Assembly (NCBI GenBank): GCA_021817825.1
Contig: JAKAFS010000036.1
Span: forward strand, 1 to 36,514
DNA: 36,514 nucleotides
Source of the DNA: Deltaproteobacteria bacterium
GTDB lineage: Bacteria; Desulfobacterota; Syntrophia; Syntrophales; UBA5619
Direction of reading: 5' to 3'
In this document: positions 1-9,123 of the stretch, piece after piece
Layout: every line of letters starts with the position of its first letter
How positions within the stretch are numbered: the stretch's first letter is position 1
Made by a program: the position numbers and the translations under genes
The notes under the pieces: model-generated
What the model was told of the DNA's origin: nothing
Database searches by the model: none
The model's input: only the letters and a program-made list of their open reading frames with translations

Positions 1-1780
1 GGTCGATCTCGTAGAAATCGATCGGTTGTCCCGGACCCGCAAAGTAGACCATGCTGCCGGCCCCCAGACCGGTCACGGCAATGGGCGAGTTCCGGCTCGC
101 TCCGGGCAATTCGGCAAAGGCCTGCCCCGCTGGTCCCTGGGGGTGGTAATAGGCGACGGGCTCGTGTCGCCACCAGGGATCGGTGCGCTGCATCCCGTGC
201 AACGTCGTGCCGTGCGACAGGTAGGTGTAGTGTTCCCGGGAATCCCTGGCCACCGTGAGCACTCCAAAAAAGCTTCGCTCCCGGTGGAGGATGTTCTCCT
301 TGAGGTCCTTGGCCATGACCATGGTCAGCAGCACGGCGGCGATCCCGGCCCCGAACAGCAGCGGCCGCCGGAAGAACAAAAGCCCCAAGCAGGCAAGCAG
401 GAGCCCGCCGCAGGTCAGGCCGCCATAGAGGGTCTCCGGGGTGAGCGCAGTGCGGGCCGCGATCCAGGCGAGGTCCCAGGCAGAGGCGTTCCCTTTCGCG
501 GTCACCCAATAGGCCGCCAGCCCCAGCGCCGACGGCGCCGCCACATAGAGTGCACCGCTGAACCACCGGGACCCGGCCCCCGGCCCGCGTTTTTGCCGGA
601 CAGGAAGCAACAGGGCGGCGCCGGCAAGGATCAGCGGATACTCGAACACCGTCTCGAAGAGGATCGGCGCGGCCAGTGAATTGAAGACGCCGCCGAGGAC
701 GCCGCCGACCGACATCCAGAGGTAGAATTCGGTCAGATGAGACGCCGCCGGCCGGGTCCGGGCCATCTGACCGTGACAGACCATGGCGCAGACGAAGAGA
801 TTCAGCAGGTGCAAAGTGAAGATTACCCCTTTGGGGATCGCGAGGGCGGAAAAGTCCGCGAAGATCACCGCGGCCAGCGCCGCCGGCATCAGCCCGATCG
901 CAATCCGGTGCACCCAGGGCGGGATGCGGGCAAAGACCAGGATGAAGGACAGCAGGTAGAGCGCCAGCGGGACCACCCAGAACAGCGGGATCGCGGCAAC
1001 GTCGGTGCTCAGGAACGTCGTCACCCCGAGCATAAGGCTCGATGGTACAAAGGCCAGTAAGACCCAATAAATCCTCTGCCAATGGGACAGCGGCGCTTCG
1101 CGGTCTTTGCACTCCTCGCCGGCGGCGCGGTTTTCCTTTTCACCGGTCAGCGCGCAGAGCGGCGCATACCGGCGTACCGACAGTGCGCACAGCAGCGAGA
1201 GCAACAGCAGCACAACGTAAACGACGGCCCAGGCTCGCCCCTGGTCGACCAGACGCAACTGGGGCTCGATCCAGAGGGGATAGCCGAGCAGGGTCAGCAT
1301 GCTGCCGAGGTTGCTGGCGCTATAGAGAAAATAGGGATCGCGGGCGGAGGGATGGCCGGTGCGGGTAAACCACTTCTGTAGCAGCGGCGTTGTCGCCGAA
1401 AGGCCGAAGAACGGCAGGCCGACAGAGAGCGTGAGCAGCAGAATGATCCAGCTCGTGGGATGACCTCCGGCCTCAGGGGCAAGGCCCCGCGGCACGGTCA
1501 CCGGCAGGAAGATGCAGGCGACCGCCAATGTCGCCAGGTGGATCGTGATTTGGCGGTTCAGCGCCAACCTTGTCCCTGAGAGGTGGGCATAGGCATAGCC
1601 CGCCAGCAGCAGCGCCTGGAAGAACATCATGCAGGTGTTCCAGACCGCCGGCGTCCCGCCGAAGAGCGGCAGGATCATTTTGGCGATCATCAATTCGACC
1701 GCAAACAGAAGACCGGCACTGACGAAGAGCGTCAGGGAGTAGAGCGCCGGAAGTGCGGCGAAGAGCAGGGGTTGAGGCAC
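1..1780 (-). CDS. Fused membrane / spermidine-synthase-like protein, C-terminus beyond left edge
   Basis: About 593 codons are visible and the frame stays open to the window edge, so the stop codon is outside. The chosen start is GTG at 1780, with AAGGA 9 nt upstream; no ATG lies in frame before it. The first ~450 residues are hydrophobic, with many predicted membrane spans and short loops (an early loop reads LPLFGGTPAVWN). The visible end holds a nucleotide-binding-type glycine motif, GLGAGSMVYF, followed by FYEID, as in the SAM/decarboxy-SAM pocket of spermidine synthases. This arrangement is the known family of transporter-like proteins fused to a SpeE-like domain. Its substrate is generally unknown, and spermidine synthesis should not be assumed. 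It lies 111 bp downstream of the last methyltransferase gene on the same strand; nothing shows whether it is co-transcribed. Confidence 0.8.
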   Translation of the reverse strand, partial: MPQPLLFAALPALYSLTLFVSAGLLFAVELMIAKMILPLFGGTPAVWNTCMMFFQALLLAGYAYAHLSGTRLALNRQITIHLATLAVACIFLPVTVPRGLAPEAGGHPTSWIILLLTLSVGLPFFGLSATTPLLQKWFTRTGHPSARDPYFLYSASNLGSMLTLLGYPLWIEPQLRLVDQGRAWAVVYVVLLLLSLLCALSVRRYAPLCALTGEKENRAAGEECKDREAPLSHWQRIYWVLLAFVPSSLMLGVTTFLSTDVAAIPLFWVVPLALYLLSFILVFARIPPWVHRIAIGLMPAALAAVIFADFSALAIPKGVIFTLHLLNLFVCAMVCHGQMARTRPAASHLTEFYLWMSVGGVLGGVFNSLAAPILFETVFEYPLILAGAALLLPVRQKRGPGAGSRWFSGALYVAAPSALGLAAYWVTAKGNASAWDLAWIAARTALTPETLYGGLTCGGLLLACLGLLFFRRPLLFGAGIAAVLLTMVMAKDLKENILHRERSFFGVLTVARDSREHYTYLSHGTTLHGMQRTDPWWRHEPVAYYHPQGPAGQAFAELPGASRNSPIAVTGLGAGSMVYFAGPGQPIDFYEID

Positions 1781-1891
1781 GGTCGTCGGTCCTTTGCTGG
1801 AATCGCTATAATGCTCGATTGACGCGGCATGAGGATACCGGGGAAAGGACAGGCTTGTCAAGGAGAACCAGGTCACAACCCGTGTCTCAGA

Positions 1892-2953
1892 TCACAATCC
1901 TGCCTGCACCGGAAACCCGACCTCCCGCACCGCGTCCACCATGGCCTCGATGTTCGTAAAAGGGGTCTCGGTGGGCAGGCTGCACCCCGAGGCTACGATA
2001 TACCCCTTGGGGCTGTCATGGGCCTTGCCGATACACTCCCGCACCTCGGCCCGCACGGCCGCAGGCGTCCCCTGCAACATCGTCTCCGCCGGCTTGACGT
2101 TCCCCATGAGCCGCACGCGCGCGCCCACCGCCGCCTTGGCCGCGGCGAGGTCCGCATCGTTGTCGATGCTCAGGCAGTCGGCGCCCGCATCGGCCATGAG
2201 GGGCCAGATGCCGCTGGTCTTGCCGCAGATGTGGAGCGTGACCGATTTTCCCCGGTTGTGGATCGCCGCGATCAGCCGCTTCAGATAGGGAAAGGAGAAT
2301 TCCCGGAACTGCCGGGGGCTGATGACCGTGGAGGACGACATGGCATCCGTCAGGCTCGGGGTGCAGCCCGCGGCGATGATCGCCTCGGCATAACGCAGGG
2401 CTGTCGCCAGCGAGACCTCGCAGAGCTTGTGGACCGTCTCCGGGTCTTTCAGCACGGCCCGCGTCAGGTTCTCGGCGCCGATGAGAAACGAGGCATTGGT
2501 AAAGGGGCCGGTCACGGCCCCCGTCACCGGGACCTCCTTCCCTACCGCAGCGACGGCGATCCGCATGGCCTCCAGGTGCTGGGGCAGGTTTCCGTCCCGG
2601 CAAGGGTCTGCCGGCGCCAGGGCATCGATCTCGGCCCGGTTCGCGACGGCAGGCGCCGCCAGGAAGGCCGTTTCGTCAAGCGGAACATGGACCTTGGCCC
2701 CCATGGCCTCGGCCTGGGTGTAGAGGTCCGTGAAGATCCGGATCGTGTCGTACTTAAAGCGCCGGTAGGCCTCGATATGCGCCCGGGCTAGGAGCGGCCC
2801 GTTCCCCCTGCATTCGGAGATCCGGACCCCGATCACCCGGGCCGCCGTGTTCCCCACGATGGGGACGCAGGGCAGCCGATCGATGCTGCGGCCCTGGTTG
2901 TAGGCGGCCAGCCGCTCCAGGGGGGTCAGCTGGTCTTGCAAATGTTTCGTCAT
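1892..2953 (-). CDS. UroD-family corrinoid-dependent methyltransferase (MtaA/MtsA-like), third copy
   Basis: 353 residues, the usual length for the uroporphyrinogen-decarboxylase fold. Members of this fold that transfer methyl groups bind zinc through His-X-Cys plus a distal Cys. Here these are H241 and C243 (motif TLHICGK) and C324 (VASGCSLP). Zinc activates a thiol, which accepts or gives up a methyl group from or to a corrinoid protein. The start ATG at 2953 follows AGGAGGAAGC. It is the last gene of the nitrogenase-like/corrinoid operon, 69 bp after the second UroD paralogue. The related archaeal enzymes MtaA and MtbA methylate coenzyme M, and MtsA acts on methylthiols. The acceptor or donor here is unknown. 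True haem UroD is unlikely because the zinc motif is present and no haem genes are nearby. Confidence 0.85.
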   Translation of the reverse strand: MTKHLQDQLTPLERLAAYNQGRSIDRLPCVPIVGNTAARVIGVRISECRGNGPLLARAHIEAYRRFKYDTIRIFTDLYTQAEAMGAKVHVPLDETAFLAAPAVANRAEIDALAPADPCRDGNLPQHLEAMRIAVAAVGKEVPVTGAVTGPFTNASFLIGAENLTRAVLKDPETVHKLCEVSLATALRYAEAIIAAGCTPSLTDAMSSSTVISPRQFREFSFPYLKRLIAAIHNRGKSVTLHICGKTSGIWPLMADAGADCLSIDNDADLAAAKAAVGARVRLMGNVKPAETMLQGTPAAVRAEVRECIGKAHDSPKGYIVASGCSLPTETPFTNIEAMVDAVREVGFPVQAGL

Positions 2954-3022
2954 GCTTCCTCCTGAAAGTCAGCCTGCGGAGATCGCTGGTTTCCCGCGCC
3001 GGCGCCGGCGCTGGCGGGGTCC

Positions 3023-4060
3023 TTATCCTTTCCGTTCCTGCCAGTGGTGGGCCGTCTCCACCATGGCCTGCACGTTCGCCAGCGGCACGCCGGGCGGGAT
3101 GTCGCAACCGGGCATGAGGATATAGCCGGGCGACGCGTCGGTCTTTTCCAAACAATCCCGGCACGCCGCGGCCACCCCTTCCGGCGTCGCATTCTGCATG
3201 ATGGCCACGGGGTTCATGTTCCCCGCATAGGCGATCTTAGCGCCGACCGCCTCTTTCACCCGGCCGAGATCCACCTTGTAATCCACGGAAAGGAGATCGG
3301 CCCCGCAGGGGGGGATCAGGTCGAGGCGGCCGGTGATGTTCCCGCAGATATGCAGGCAGATCAGCGCCCCTTCGGCCTTCAGCTTGGCGATGGTTTTCGC
3401 CAAGGCGGGGACCACAAAACGCTCGAACTGCGGCCGGGAGATCAAATCCCCGGAGGCGGAAGGGTCGGCGATGGAGAGGATCTCCGCCCCGGCGGCGAGG
3501 AAGGGGGCGAGATAGCGGAAGCACAATTCGGACGTGAATTCCAGGACCGCCAAGGCCGCGTCCGGATCCTTGTAGAGGCTGCGCATCAACCGCTCGACAC
3601 CGTAGAAGTGGCCGGCCAGGGTAAAGGGGCCCCACTGGCTCGCCCCCACCAGGGTATGGGAGCCGATCTCCTTGGCGAGCAGTCCTGCTGTCTGCCAGAG
3701 CCCCCGGATGGCTCGATCGTCATGGAGGCGATCCAAAGAGATCCGTTCTCCCTCTGCTGCCTCTTTCAGGACCGGCCCCAGCACATCCGGCGCCCCCTTG
3801 GCCCGAAACTTGATCTCCCCGCCCAGGGCCCGGATGGCCAGGTTATGGTATCCCGAGCCTGCCCAGACGATGTCGGAGCGGACCTCCTCGTTCGTCGCGG
3901 CGATGATCGCCGCGGCCTCTTCGGGCTGCTCCAGGGCCTCTTGAAGCGAGAGGCCCCGGCGGTTGAACGTCCAGACCCCGCCCGACAGGAGCGCCACGGC
4001 CGGCCGCGGGGTCGCCTCCTGCCGGAGCGTCTTCAACAAGATCGTTCTCGAATCCATCAT
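3023..4060 (-). CDS. UroD-family corrinoid-dependent methyltransferase, second copy
   Basis: 345 residues with the UroD fold and the zinc triad of methylcobalamin:thiol methyltransferases: H237 and C239 (CLHICGN) and C319 (MPGCDIP). The start ATG overlaps the stop of the upstream activator gene (ATGA), so the two are translationally coupled. A second ATG follows directly, and GAGGAGG is placed to serve either; residue numbers use the first. It is clearly diverged from the other two UroD-family proteins of the operon, especially in the first 130 residues, which line the substrate cavity in this fold. That suggests a different methyl donor or acceptor, not redundancy. Substrate unknown. Confidence 0.85.
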   Translation of the reverse strand: MMDSRTILLKTLRQEATPRPAVALLSGGVWTFNRRGLSLQEALEQPEEAAAIIAATNEEVRSDIVWAGSGYHNLAIRALGGEIKFRAKGAPDVLGPVLKEAAEGERISLDRLHDDRAIRGLWQTAGLLAKEIGSHTLVGASQWGPFTLAGHFYGVERLMRSLYKDPDAALAVLEFTSELCFRYLAPFLAAGAEILSIADPSASGDLISRPQFERFVVPALAKTIAKLKAEGALICLHICGNITGRLDLIPPCGADLLSVDYKVDLGRVKEAVGAKIAYAGNMNPVAIMQNATPEGVAAACRDCLEKTDASPGYILMPGCDIPPGVPLANVQAMVETAHHWQERKG

Positions 4061-5745
4061 GGTTCCTCCTCTGCAAATCCCAGACAGCGGACAAAGACCC
4101 GCTCGAAATCCTGGTGGCTGGAAAGCTCGACCACCGCCACCTCCTGGACCCGTTCGACCATCTCCTGCCGGTAGGCCCGGTTCAACAGAAAGGCCCGGCC
4201 GCCGGACTGGGAGGTGTTGCCCACCAATTCGATCTTGCCCGCGAAGGCGCGGGGCAGAAGGCCGATCGCCAGCAGGCTCTCGGCCCGGACGTGGTAGCCG
4301 AAGGAGCCTGCGATGAGGACCCGGTCGATCGCCCCGGCCCTGATCCCCTGGCTCGCGAGCAGATACTCGATCCCGGCCCGGATCGCCCCCTTGGCCAGTT
4401 GCACCTGCCGAACATCCTTCTGGGTCAGGAAGACCCGCTCGGTCAGGGCAAAGGCGATTTTGCCGTCCCGCCTCTGCAACCGCTCCCGGAGCAAAGGCGG
4501 AAGCGACGGGGCATCCTGCGGCCGGAAACGGCCTTTGGCGTCGATGACGCCGTGCGTCACGAGCTCCGCCACGGCGTCCAGAAGGCCGCTTCCGCAGAGG
4601 CCGATCGCTTCGTGGCCGCCAATGGTTTTGATCTGCACGCCTCCTTCGGGACCGATGGAAAAGCGTTCGATGGCCCCGGCCCCGGCCCGCATGCCGCAGG
4701 CGATGTTCATCCCCTCGAAGGCAGGCCCTGCGGCGGTGGAGGCGGCAGTAAGCCTGCCGTCCACGGCCAGGGCCATCTCGCCGTTGGTGCCGATGTCCAC
4801 GAAAAGGGTCGCCCCCTTTCGCGCAAACAACTGCGTGGCCAGGATGCCCGAGGTGATGTCGGCCCCCACGTAGGCCGAGATGAGGGGCGGCAGGTAGAGG
4901 CGGCCAAAGGGGGCGATGGTCAGGCCATGGTCGCCGGCCTTCAGGCTGCTGCCGCCGCGGATGACGGGCCGGTAGGGATATTTCCCCAGCGGCGCGGGAT
5001 TCACGTTCGCGGCCAGATGGACCATGCAGCCGTTGCCGCTGTAGACCACCTCGTAGATACGGTCGCGGCCGATCCCTGCCGCCACGGCCAATTCGCCGAT
5101 CAGACGGTCGATCTCGCCCGCAATCCCGCTATAGAGCAAGGCAAGGCCTTCCGGGCTGGAGGCGAGCTGGATACGGGAAAGGACGTCCTGGGCGTGTCTC
5201 GCCTGCGGATTCAGGGCCGAAAGCGAGGCCCTCTCCTCGCCTGTATGCAGGTCGATCAGCTCGGCGACCAGGGTCGTGGTCCCGATGTCCACCACGACGC
5301 CGTAGCTCTCCCCCTCGGTGTTGCCTTTTTCGAAGCCCAGCCTGTCCCCGCCGCCATAGACCGCGGTCCGCTCCTCGCCGGCCCGGAAGCGTTTGGTGAT
5401 GAACGGGTCCCGTTCGTTTGCCAGGCACTCCCCATGACGCAGGATCTTCAAGCCCCGGTCGGCGTTGCCGGCGGCCAACGCAACGGCGATGTCGCCCCGG
5501 ACCTCGGTCTGGCAGGCCAGGACAAATCCCTGTTGCGTCTCCTCGGCGCTCAGGCGATGTCTCCCCTGTTCGACCACCTGGGCTAGGCCTTCGGGGGTCA
5601 GCCGCACCCGGCATTTCCCGCAGGTCCCGGCGCCGTTGCAGGGGGCCTCGACCACCAGGCCCGCGAGCCGCGCCGCCGCGAGGAGCGTGGTTCCGGCAGG
5701 AACGCGGATCGTTTGGCGATCCGGCAAGAAGACGATCTCAACCAT
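4057..5745 (-). CDS. Reductive activator of corrinoid proteins (RACo/RamA-like, ASKHA ATPase)
   Basis: 562 residues. The N-terminal ~90 form a plant-type [2Fe-2S] ferredoxin domain with cysteines C36, C42, C45 and C78 (C-X5-C-X2-C then a distal C). The rest is the ASKHA-type ATPase domain of this family, with phosphate-binding motifs VDIGTTTLV (152-160) and VDIGTNGE, and a CGSGLLD motif. Proteins of this type use ATP to reduce corrinoid cofactors that have oxidised to the inactive Co(II) state back to Co(I). The gene overlaps the upstream UroD paralogue by 8 bp and the downstream one by 4 bp. Its presence is strong evidence that the neighbouring corrinoid protein does real methyl-transfer chemistry and that the module is self-contained. 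Confidence 0.92.
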   Translation of the reverse strand: MVEIVFLPDRQTIRVPAGTTLLAAARLAGLVVEAPCNGAGTCGKCRVRLTPEGLAQVVEQGRHRLSAEETQQGFVLACQTEVRGDIAVALAAGNADRGLKILRHGECLANERDPFITKRFRAGEERTAVYGGGDRLGFEKGNTEGESYGVVVDIGTTTLVAELIDLHTGEERASLSALNPQARHAQDVLSRIQLASSPEGLALLYSGIAGEIDRLIGELAVAAGIGRDRIYEVVYSGNGCMVHLAANVNPAPLGKYPYRPVIRGGSSLKAGDHGLTIAPFGRLYLPPLISAYVGADITSGILATQLFARKGATLFVDIGTNGEMALAVDGRLTAASTAAGPAFEGMNIACGMRAGAGAIERFSIGPEGGVQIKTIGGHEAIGLCGSGLLDAVAELVTHGVIDAKGRFRPQDAPSLPPLLRERLQRRDGKIAFALTERVFLTQKDVRQVQLAKGAIRAGIEYLLASQGIRAGAIDRVLIAGSFGYHVRAESLLAIGLLPRAFAGKIELVGNTSQSGGRAFLLNRAYRQEMVERVQEVAVVELSSHQDFERVFVRCLGFAEEEP

Positions 5746-6772
5746 CGCGGCGGCTCTCCTTCACGGTCGCGGTCATGGCCTGAATGGCGGCCAGGGACGA
5801 GGAGGTGCTCAGACCGCAGGCCGGGGAGATGATGTCGATCCCGTCGCGCACGAGCCTTAGCGTCTGCGCGGCCACGGAAGCGGGGCTCCCCGATTGCAGC
5901 AGGTAGGTGCTCAGGTTTCCCATGGTGGTCAAGGCGGGGTACTCCTCCTTCAGGGCCCGCAGATTGACCAGCGCATCGGTGCTCAGGGCATCGGAGCGGA
6001 GTTGCGCGGCCAGATGCCGGACCGCCTTGATGTCGCCGCAGATATGGACGATCGCGGGCCGGCCTGCGTCATGAACGGCAGCCACGATCTTGTTGAGATA
6101 GGGGACGGCGTACTCCGCAAAGACCTTCGGCCCCAGGATCTCGCCCGTGGCCGTAGGGTCGCCGATCGCGATGACCGTGGCCCCGCCCTCGATCAGGAGC
6201 CGCGCGTAGGCGATGAGAAAGTCGCTCACGTAATCCAAGACCCGGTGGGCGTTTTCCGGGTCCTTCCGCAGCTCCTTCAGGAAGGTCATGGGATCGACGA
6301 TCGAGGCGGCCGTGCTGATCGGCCCGGTCAGGTTGGCGATCACCGGCCAGTCTGGCTCCTGACGGGAAAGACGGTAGCCGGCCTGGACCACCGTAGCGAT
6401 CCGGCCCGACTTCTCCAGGACGCCGATGTCCCGGAACCGGACCTGCCGGACCGAGGGAAACACCTCCCGGGCGATCTTGGGCTCGCAGGCCAGGGTCCCG
6501 AAGTCGATCTCGCTCCCCAGGACCTCGGCCTCCACGGTGAGGCAAAAGGGGATCCCCAGGTTCTCGAAGCCCGTGTCCTGCCGGACCGCCAGGGCCAGGT
6601 CCGCCATGCGTCCCTCGTCGTGATGGGCCGCGGGCAAGAGCGGGCCGGTGCGCTCCAGGACGCCCACGACCGCCGCGTTCATCATGCCGCCGGTGCAGAG
6701 GACCGGCGGGCGGTCCACCGTCTTTTTCTCCAGGACGCGCCAGAGGCGCTCCTTGGGACTTAAATCAGACAT
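5738..6772 (-). CDS. UroD-family corrinoid-dependent methyltransferase (MtaA-like), first copy
   Basis: 344 residues from the ATG at 6772, chosen because GGGAGG sits 8 nt upstream; an earlier in-frame ATG at 6793 has a poorly spaced site. Zinc-binding residues typical of methylcobalamin:thiol methyltransferases are H243 and C245 (IVHICGD) and C319 (SPACGLS). It directly follows the corrinoid protein gene (99 bp gap) and overlaps the activator gene by 8 bp, the standard layout of a corrinoid methyl-transfer module. Family members move a methyl group between a thiol (coenzyme M, methanethiol) or another acceptor and the corrinoid protein. No MtaB-, MtmB- or MttB-type substrate methyltransferase is encoded nearby. 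One of the three UroD paralogues therefore probably does the demethylation, as MtsA does with methylthiols. Confidence 0.85.
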   Translation of the reverse strand: MSDLSPKERLWRVLEKKTVDRPPVLCTGGMMNAAVVGVLERTGPLLPAAHHDEGRMADLALAVRQDTGFENLGIPFCLTVEAEVLGSEIDFGTLACEPKIAREVFPSVRQVRFRDIGVLEKSGRIATVVQAGYRLSRQEPDWPVIANLTGPISTAASIVDPMTFLKELRKDPENAHRVLDYVSDFLIAYARLLIEGGATVIAIGDPTATGEILGPKVFAEYAVPYLNKIVAAVHDAGRPAIVHICGDIKAVRHLAAQLRSDALSTDALVNLRALKEEYPALTTMGNLSTYLLQSGSPASVAAQTLRLVRDGIDIISPACGLSTSSSLAAIQAMTATVKESRRDG

Positions 6773-6871
6773 GGGCGATACCTCCCGGGTCATTTCCCTT
6801 TGCGGGGGTTGCCCCCTCTTCCCGCTTCGCCTGACTCTGCGCTAATCTGGGCAAGATGAATCCGGCGGCGA

Positions 6872-7543
6872 TCATAGGGCCTCCTGCCGGACGGGCGTCT
6901 GCACGAGCCGCCGGGCGAGCCTTGCTGCCTCGGAGGCGTCGCGGGCATAGCCGTCGGCGCCGATCCGGTCGGCAAAGGCCTGGGAGATCGGGCCGCCGCC
7001 CACCATGACGATCACCTCTTCCCGGAGCCCTTCCGCCTTCAGGAGCCGGATCACCTCGGCCATGCCGTCCATCGTCGTGGTCATCAAGGTCGAGAGGGCG
7101 ATGAGGCGGGCGCCCACCTCCTTGGCCTTGGCCACAAAAGCCGCTGGCGGGATGTCCCGGCCCAGGTCGAAGACCTCGAACCCGGAGGTCTCCAGCATGA
7201 TTTTTACCAAATTCTTGCCGATGTCGTGGGTGTCGCCCTCGACCACGCCGATCACCACTTTATGCTTCTCGCCTTGGTCGTCGATCTGTAGATGGGGCCT
7301 CAGGATGCCGAGGCCCGCATACATGGCGTCGGAGCACATGAGCAGCTCGGGGATGAAATACTCTTCCTCTTCGAAGAGCTTTCCCGCCCGGTCCATCCCG
7401 TGGGCCAGCCCCTTCTCGATCGCCTCGTAGGCGTCGAAACGGTTCGCCACGACCTCTCCGGCCAAAACCACCGCCTCCTCCTCGGCCATGTCCACCACTG
7501 CATCGGACAGACTTTGGAGCAATTCTTCCCGGCCTTTTGCCAT
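6872..7543 (-). CDS. Methyltransferase cognate corrinoid (B12-binding) protein, MtaC/MtmC/MtsB-like
   Basis: 223 residues from the ATG at 7543, which has GAGGTG 7-8 nt upstream; a longer open frame upstream runs into intergenic repeat sequence and is not credible. The first ~85 residues form the helical cap domain. The rest is the B12-binding Rossmann domain with the DXHXXG signature (D104, H106, G109 in GDTHDIG), where the His binds cobalt from below, then IALSTLMT and VGGGP for the nucleotide tail. The protein carries a methyl group on cobalt between two methyltransferases. It is the first gene of the methyl-transfer half of the operon, 232 bp after the nitrogenase-like K subunit. That gap contains a repeat and may hold an internal promoter. 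Confidence 0.92.
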   Translation of the reverse strand: MAKGREELLQSLSDAVVDMAEEEAVVLAGEVVANRFDAYEAIEKGLAHGMDRAGKLFEEEEYFIPELLMCSDAMYAGLGILRPHLQIDDQGEKHKVVIGVVEGDTHDIGKNLVKIMLETSGFEVFDLGRDIPPAAFVAKAKEVGARLIALSTLMTTTMDGMAEVIRLLKAEGLREEVIVMVGGGPISQAFADRIGADGYARDASEAARLARRLVQTPVRQEAL

Positions 7544-7596
7544 TGTCACACCTCTCACATTCTTCGTTCCACGACCTTTGTGAATCTCGATCCTTC

Positions 7597-7756
7597 CGCG
7601 CGCTGGACATTTTTCGACCCTGCACCTCCTCGCTCCGCTGCAAAGACGAAACTCGCGCTGAGCGCTCAAACAATCGTCTTTGCGAACGCTACGCTGCGGG
7701 GGCCGGGTGCCCCGAAAAATCTCCAATGCGCGCTTCCAGGATCAGATTCCCAAAGA
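7597..7756 (+). repeat. Interspersed repeat, copy B, with a nested ~93 bp insertion
   Basis: The outer parts (about 7601-7620 and 7711-7756) match, in opposite orientation, the continuous repeat at 11659-11719. Shared blocks include GCTGGA-ATTTT-CGACCC and CGAAAAATCTCCAATG. In this copy the two blocks are separated by about 93 bp carrying a perfect 10-bp inverted repeat, GCAAAGACGA at 7640-7649 and TCGTCTTTGC at 7674-7683. It lies in the 232-bp gap between the K-subunit gene and the corrinoid protein gene. I see no coding potential here. Confidence 0.65.
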
Positions 7757-7775
7757 TTCATCAATATTTCTTCTT

Positions 7776-9122
7776 TTACCGTGCGGCCACGACTACGCTG
7801 AGCAGATCTTCGATCAGACTCATGGCCCCCTCGTAACCGGCATACCCCCTGTTCAGGACGACCCGGTTGCCGACGGGAAAGCTCACGCTCAGATGGCCCG
7901 CGCCGATGCCGATGGCGAACTCCCGGTCCAGGGCGCTGCCGACGACGAAGGCCGGGCTGAAGGCATCGTAGAGCCGCTGACCGTTGGAACGCGGCCAGGC
8001 CGCGGCGAGATGGCGCGCCACCTCGCTCGTGTCGGTCTCGAAGACGAGCCCTGTCTTATAGCCCGAGGCAAGGTCCGCCAGATCGGTGCGAACGGGGTCG
8101 CGGCGGTCTTCCGGAATGTCGTCCGTCACGACCGTCAGTTCCGGAAGCCAGCCGAAATCGTTGGCCAGAAATCCGGTGAGCGCCGGAGCGTAGTTGGCGT
8201 CGCCGACGACGACGGCGTAGCGTTGGAAATCCAGGTCGTTGTAGGCATCGGCGATCCGGTCGATGTGTCGATAGTAACGGCCCGCTTCCGCGGCGATCAG
8301 GGCCTCCACCGTTCCTGTGGGAACTCCCGCTGCGGAAGCGACCTGCCGGAGGAACGCCGCCGTAGCCGTCGGGCCGATCGGGAGCGCCGTCGAGAGGAAG
8401 GGGGTCCCGTGGACCTCTTCAAAAACCCGCGCCGCTTCGACCCCGTAGGTGCGGGAAGCGACGATGTTCAGCTCGGCATCGCCCGCACTCTTGAGTTCCT
8501 CCAGTCCGGCGTCGTCGCCGAAAAAGGTGTTCACCTGGAGACCGAGGCGCTCCAGAAGGTCTGAGAGATTTCTCAAGTTCCCCCGCCAGAAAGGGTCCTG
8601 TCCCGGGACGATCCCCCAGAGGTTGACCTTCTTTTTGACCTTCTCCGCCTTTTGCTCGACGAAATCGCGGAAGAGCGCCTGGAGGAGGAGGTCGTACCCC
8701 CGGTAGCCGTCGCCCTTGAAGCCGCCGGTCTCGGCGCCGATGAGCGGCGCCCCCTCGGCCTTGAATTCGCGTACCACGGCCTGGATGTCGTCGCCGATGA
8801 TGTCGGTCATACAACCCGTCAGGATGATGTAGAGCTTGCCCTCGACGATCTTGAGGGTGTTGCCGACCTGCTCCCGCAGGCGGTCGATGCCGCCGAAGAC
8901 GATCTCGTTTTCGCCCACATTGGAACTCGGGGTGGCGGTGCCGCCGCAGTAGCCCGCCCCCAGGTAGCCGGTCGAGCCGATCTGGTTGAAGTAGATGCTC
9001 GTCCCGCAGCCCATTGAGGCATGGAGGATCGGCACCGTGTCGGCCAGGGCCGTAGCCGTAAGCAGCGCGCCGCCCAGGGCGCAAAAGGAGCGTTGTCTTT
9101 CGATAAAGGTATTGGTTGCCAT
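7776..9122 (-). CDS. Nitrogenase-like component 1, K-type subunit (MarK/NifK-like)
   Basis: 448 residues, shorter than NifK (~520) because the N-terminal extension is missing. The three cysteines that bind the P-cluster in NifK are all present with the usual spacing: C14 (RSFCALGG), C39 (HASMGCG) and C104 (LTGCMTDIIGDDI). It pairs with the D-type subunit encoded just upstream (1 bp gap), forming a heterotetramer that receives electrons from the NifH-like protein. Six intact P-cluster ligands across the two subunits separate this system from the light-independent chlorophyll reductases and CfbCD, which carry a simpler [4Fe-4S] cluster. The sulfur-gene context and absence of NifE/NifN point to methylthio-alkane reductase or a relative. 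A group of uncharacterised nitrogenase-like enzymes is the main alternative. Confidence 0.85.
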   Translation of the reverse strand: MATNTFIERQRSFCALGGALLTATALADTVPILHASMGCGTSIYFNQIGSTGYLGAGYCGGTATPSSNVGENEIVFGGIDRLREQVGNTLKIVEGKLYIILTGCMTDIIGDDIQAVVREFKAEGAPLIGAETGGFKGDGYRGYDLLLQALFRDFVEQKAEKVKKKVNLWGIVPGQDPFWRGNLRNLSDLLERLGLQVNTFFGDDAGLEELKSAGDAELNIVASRTYGVEAARVFEEVHGTPFLSTALPIGPTATAAFLRQVASAAGVPTGTVEALIAAEAGRYYRHIDRIADAYNDLDFQRYAVVVGDANYAPALTGFLANDFGWLPELTVVTDDIPEDRRDPVRTDLADLASGYKTGLVFETDTSEVARHLAAAWPRSNGQRLYDAFSPAFVVGSALDREFAIGIGAGHLSVSFPVGNRVVLNRGYAGYEGAMSLIEDLLSVVVAAR

Positions 9123-9123
9123 T

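Noticed and set aside
1892-6772. Haem biosynthesis uroporphyrinogen decarboxylases.
   Set aside because: All three have the zinc His-X-Cys...Cys triad of corrinoid methyltransferases and are linked to a corrinoid protein and RACo; three haem UroD copies in one operon would make no sense.
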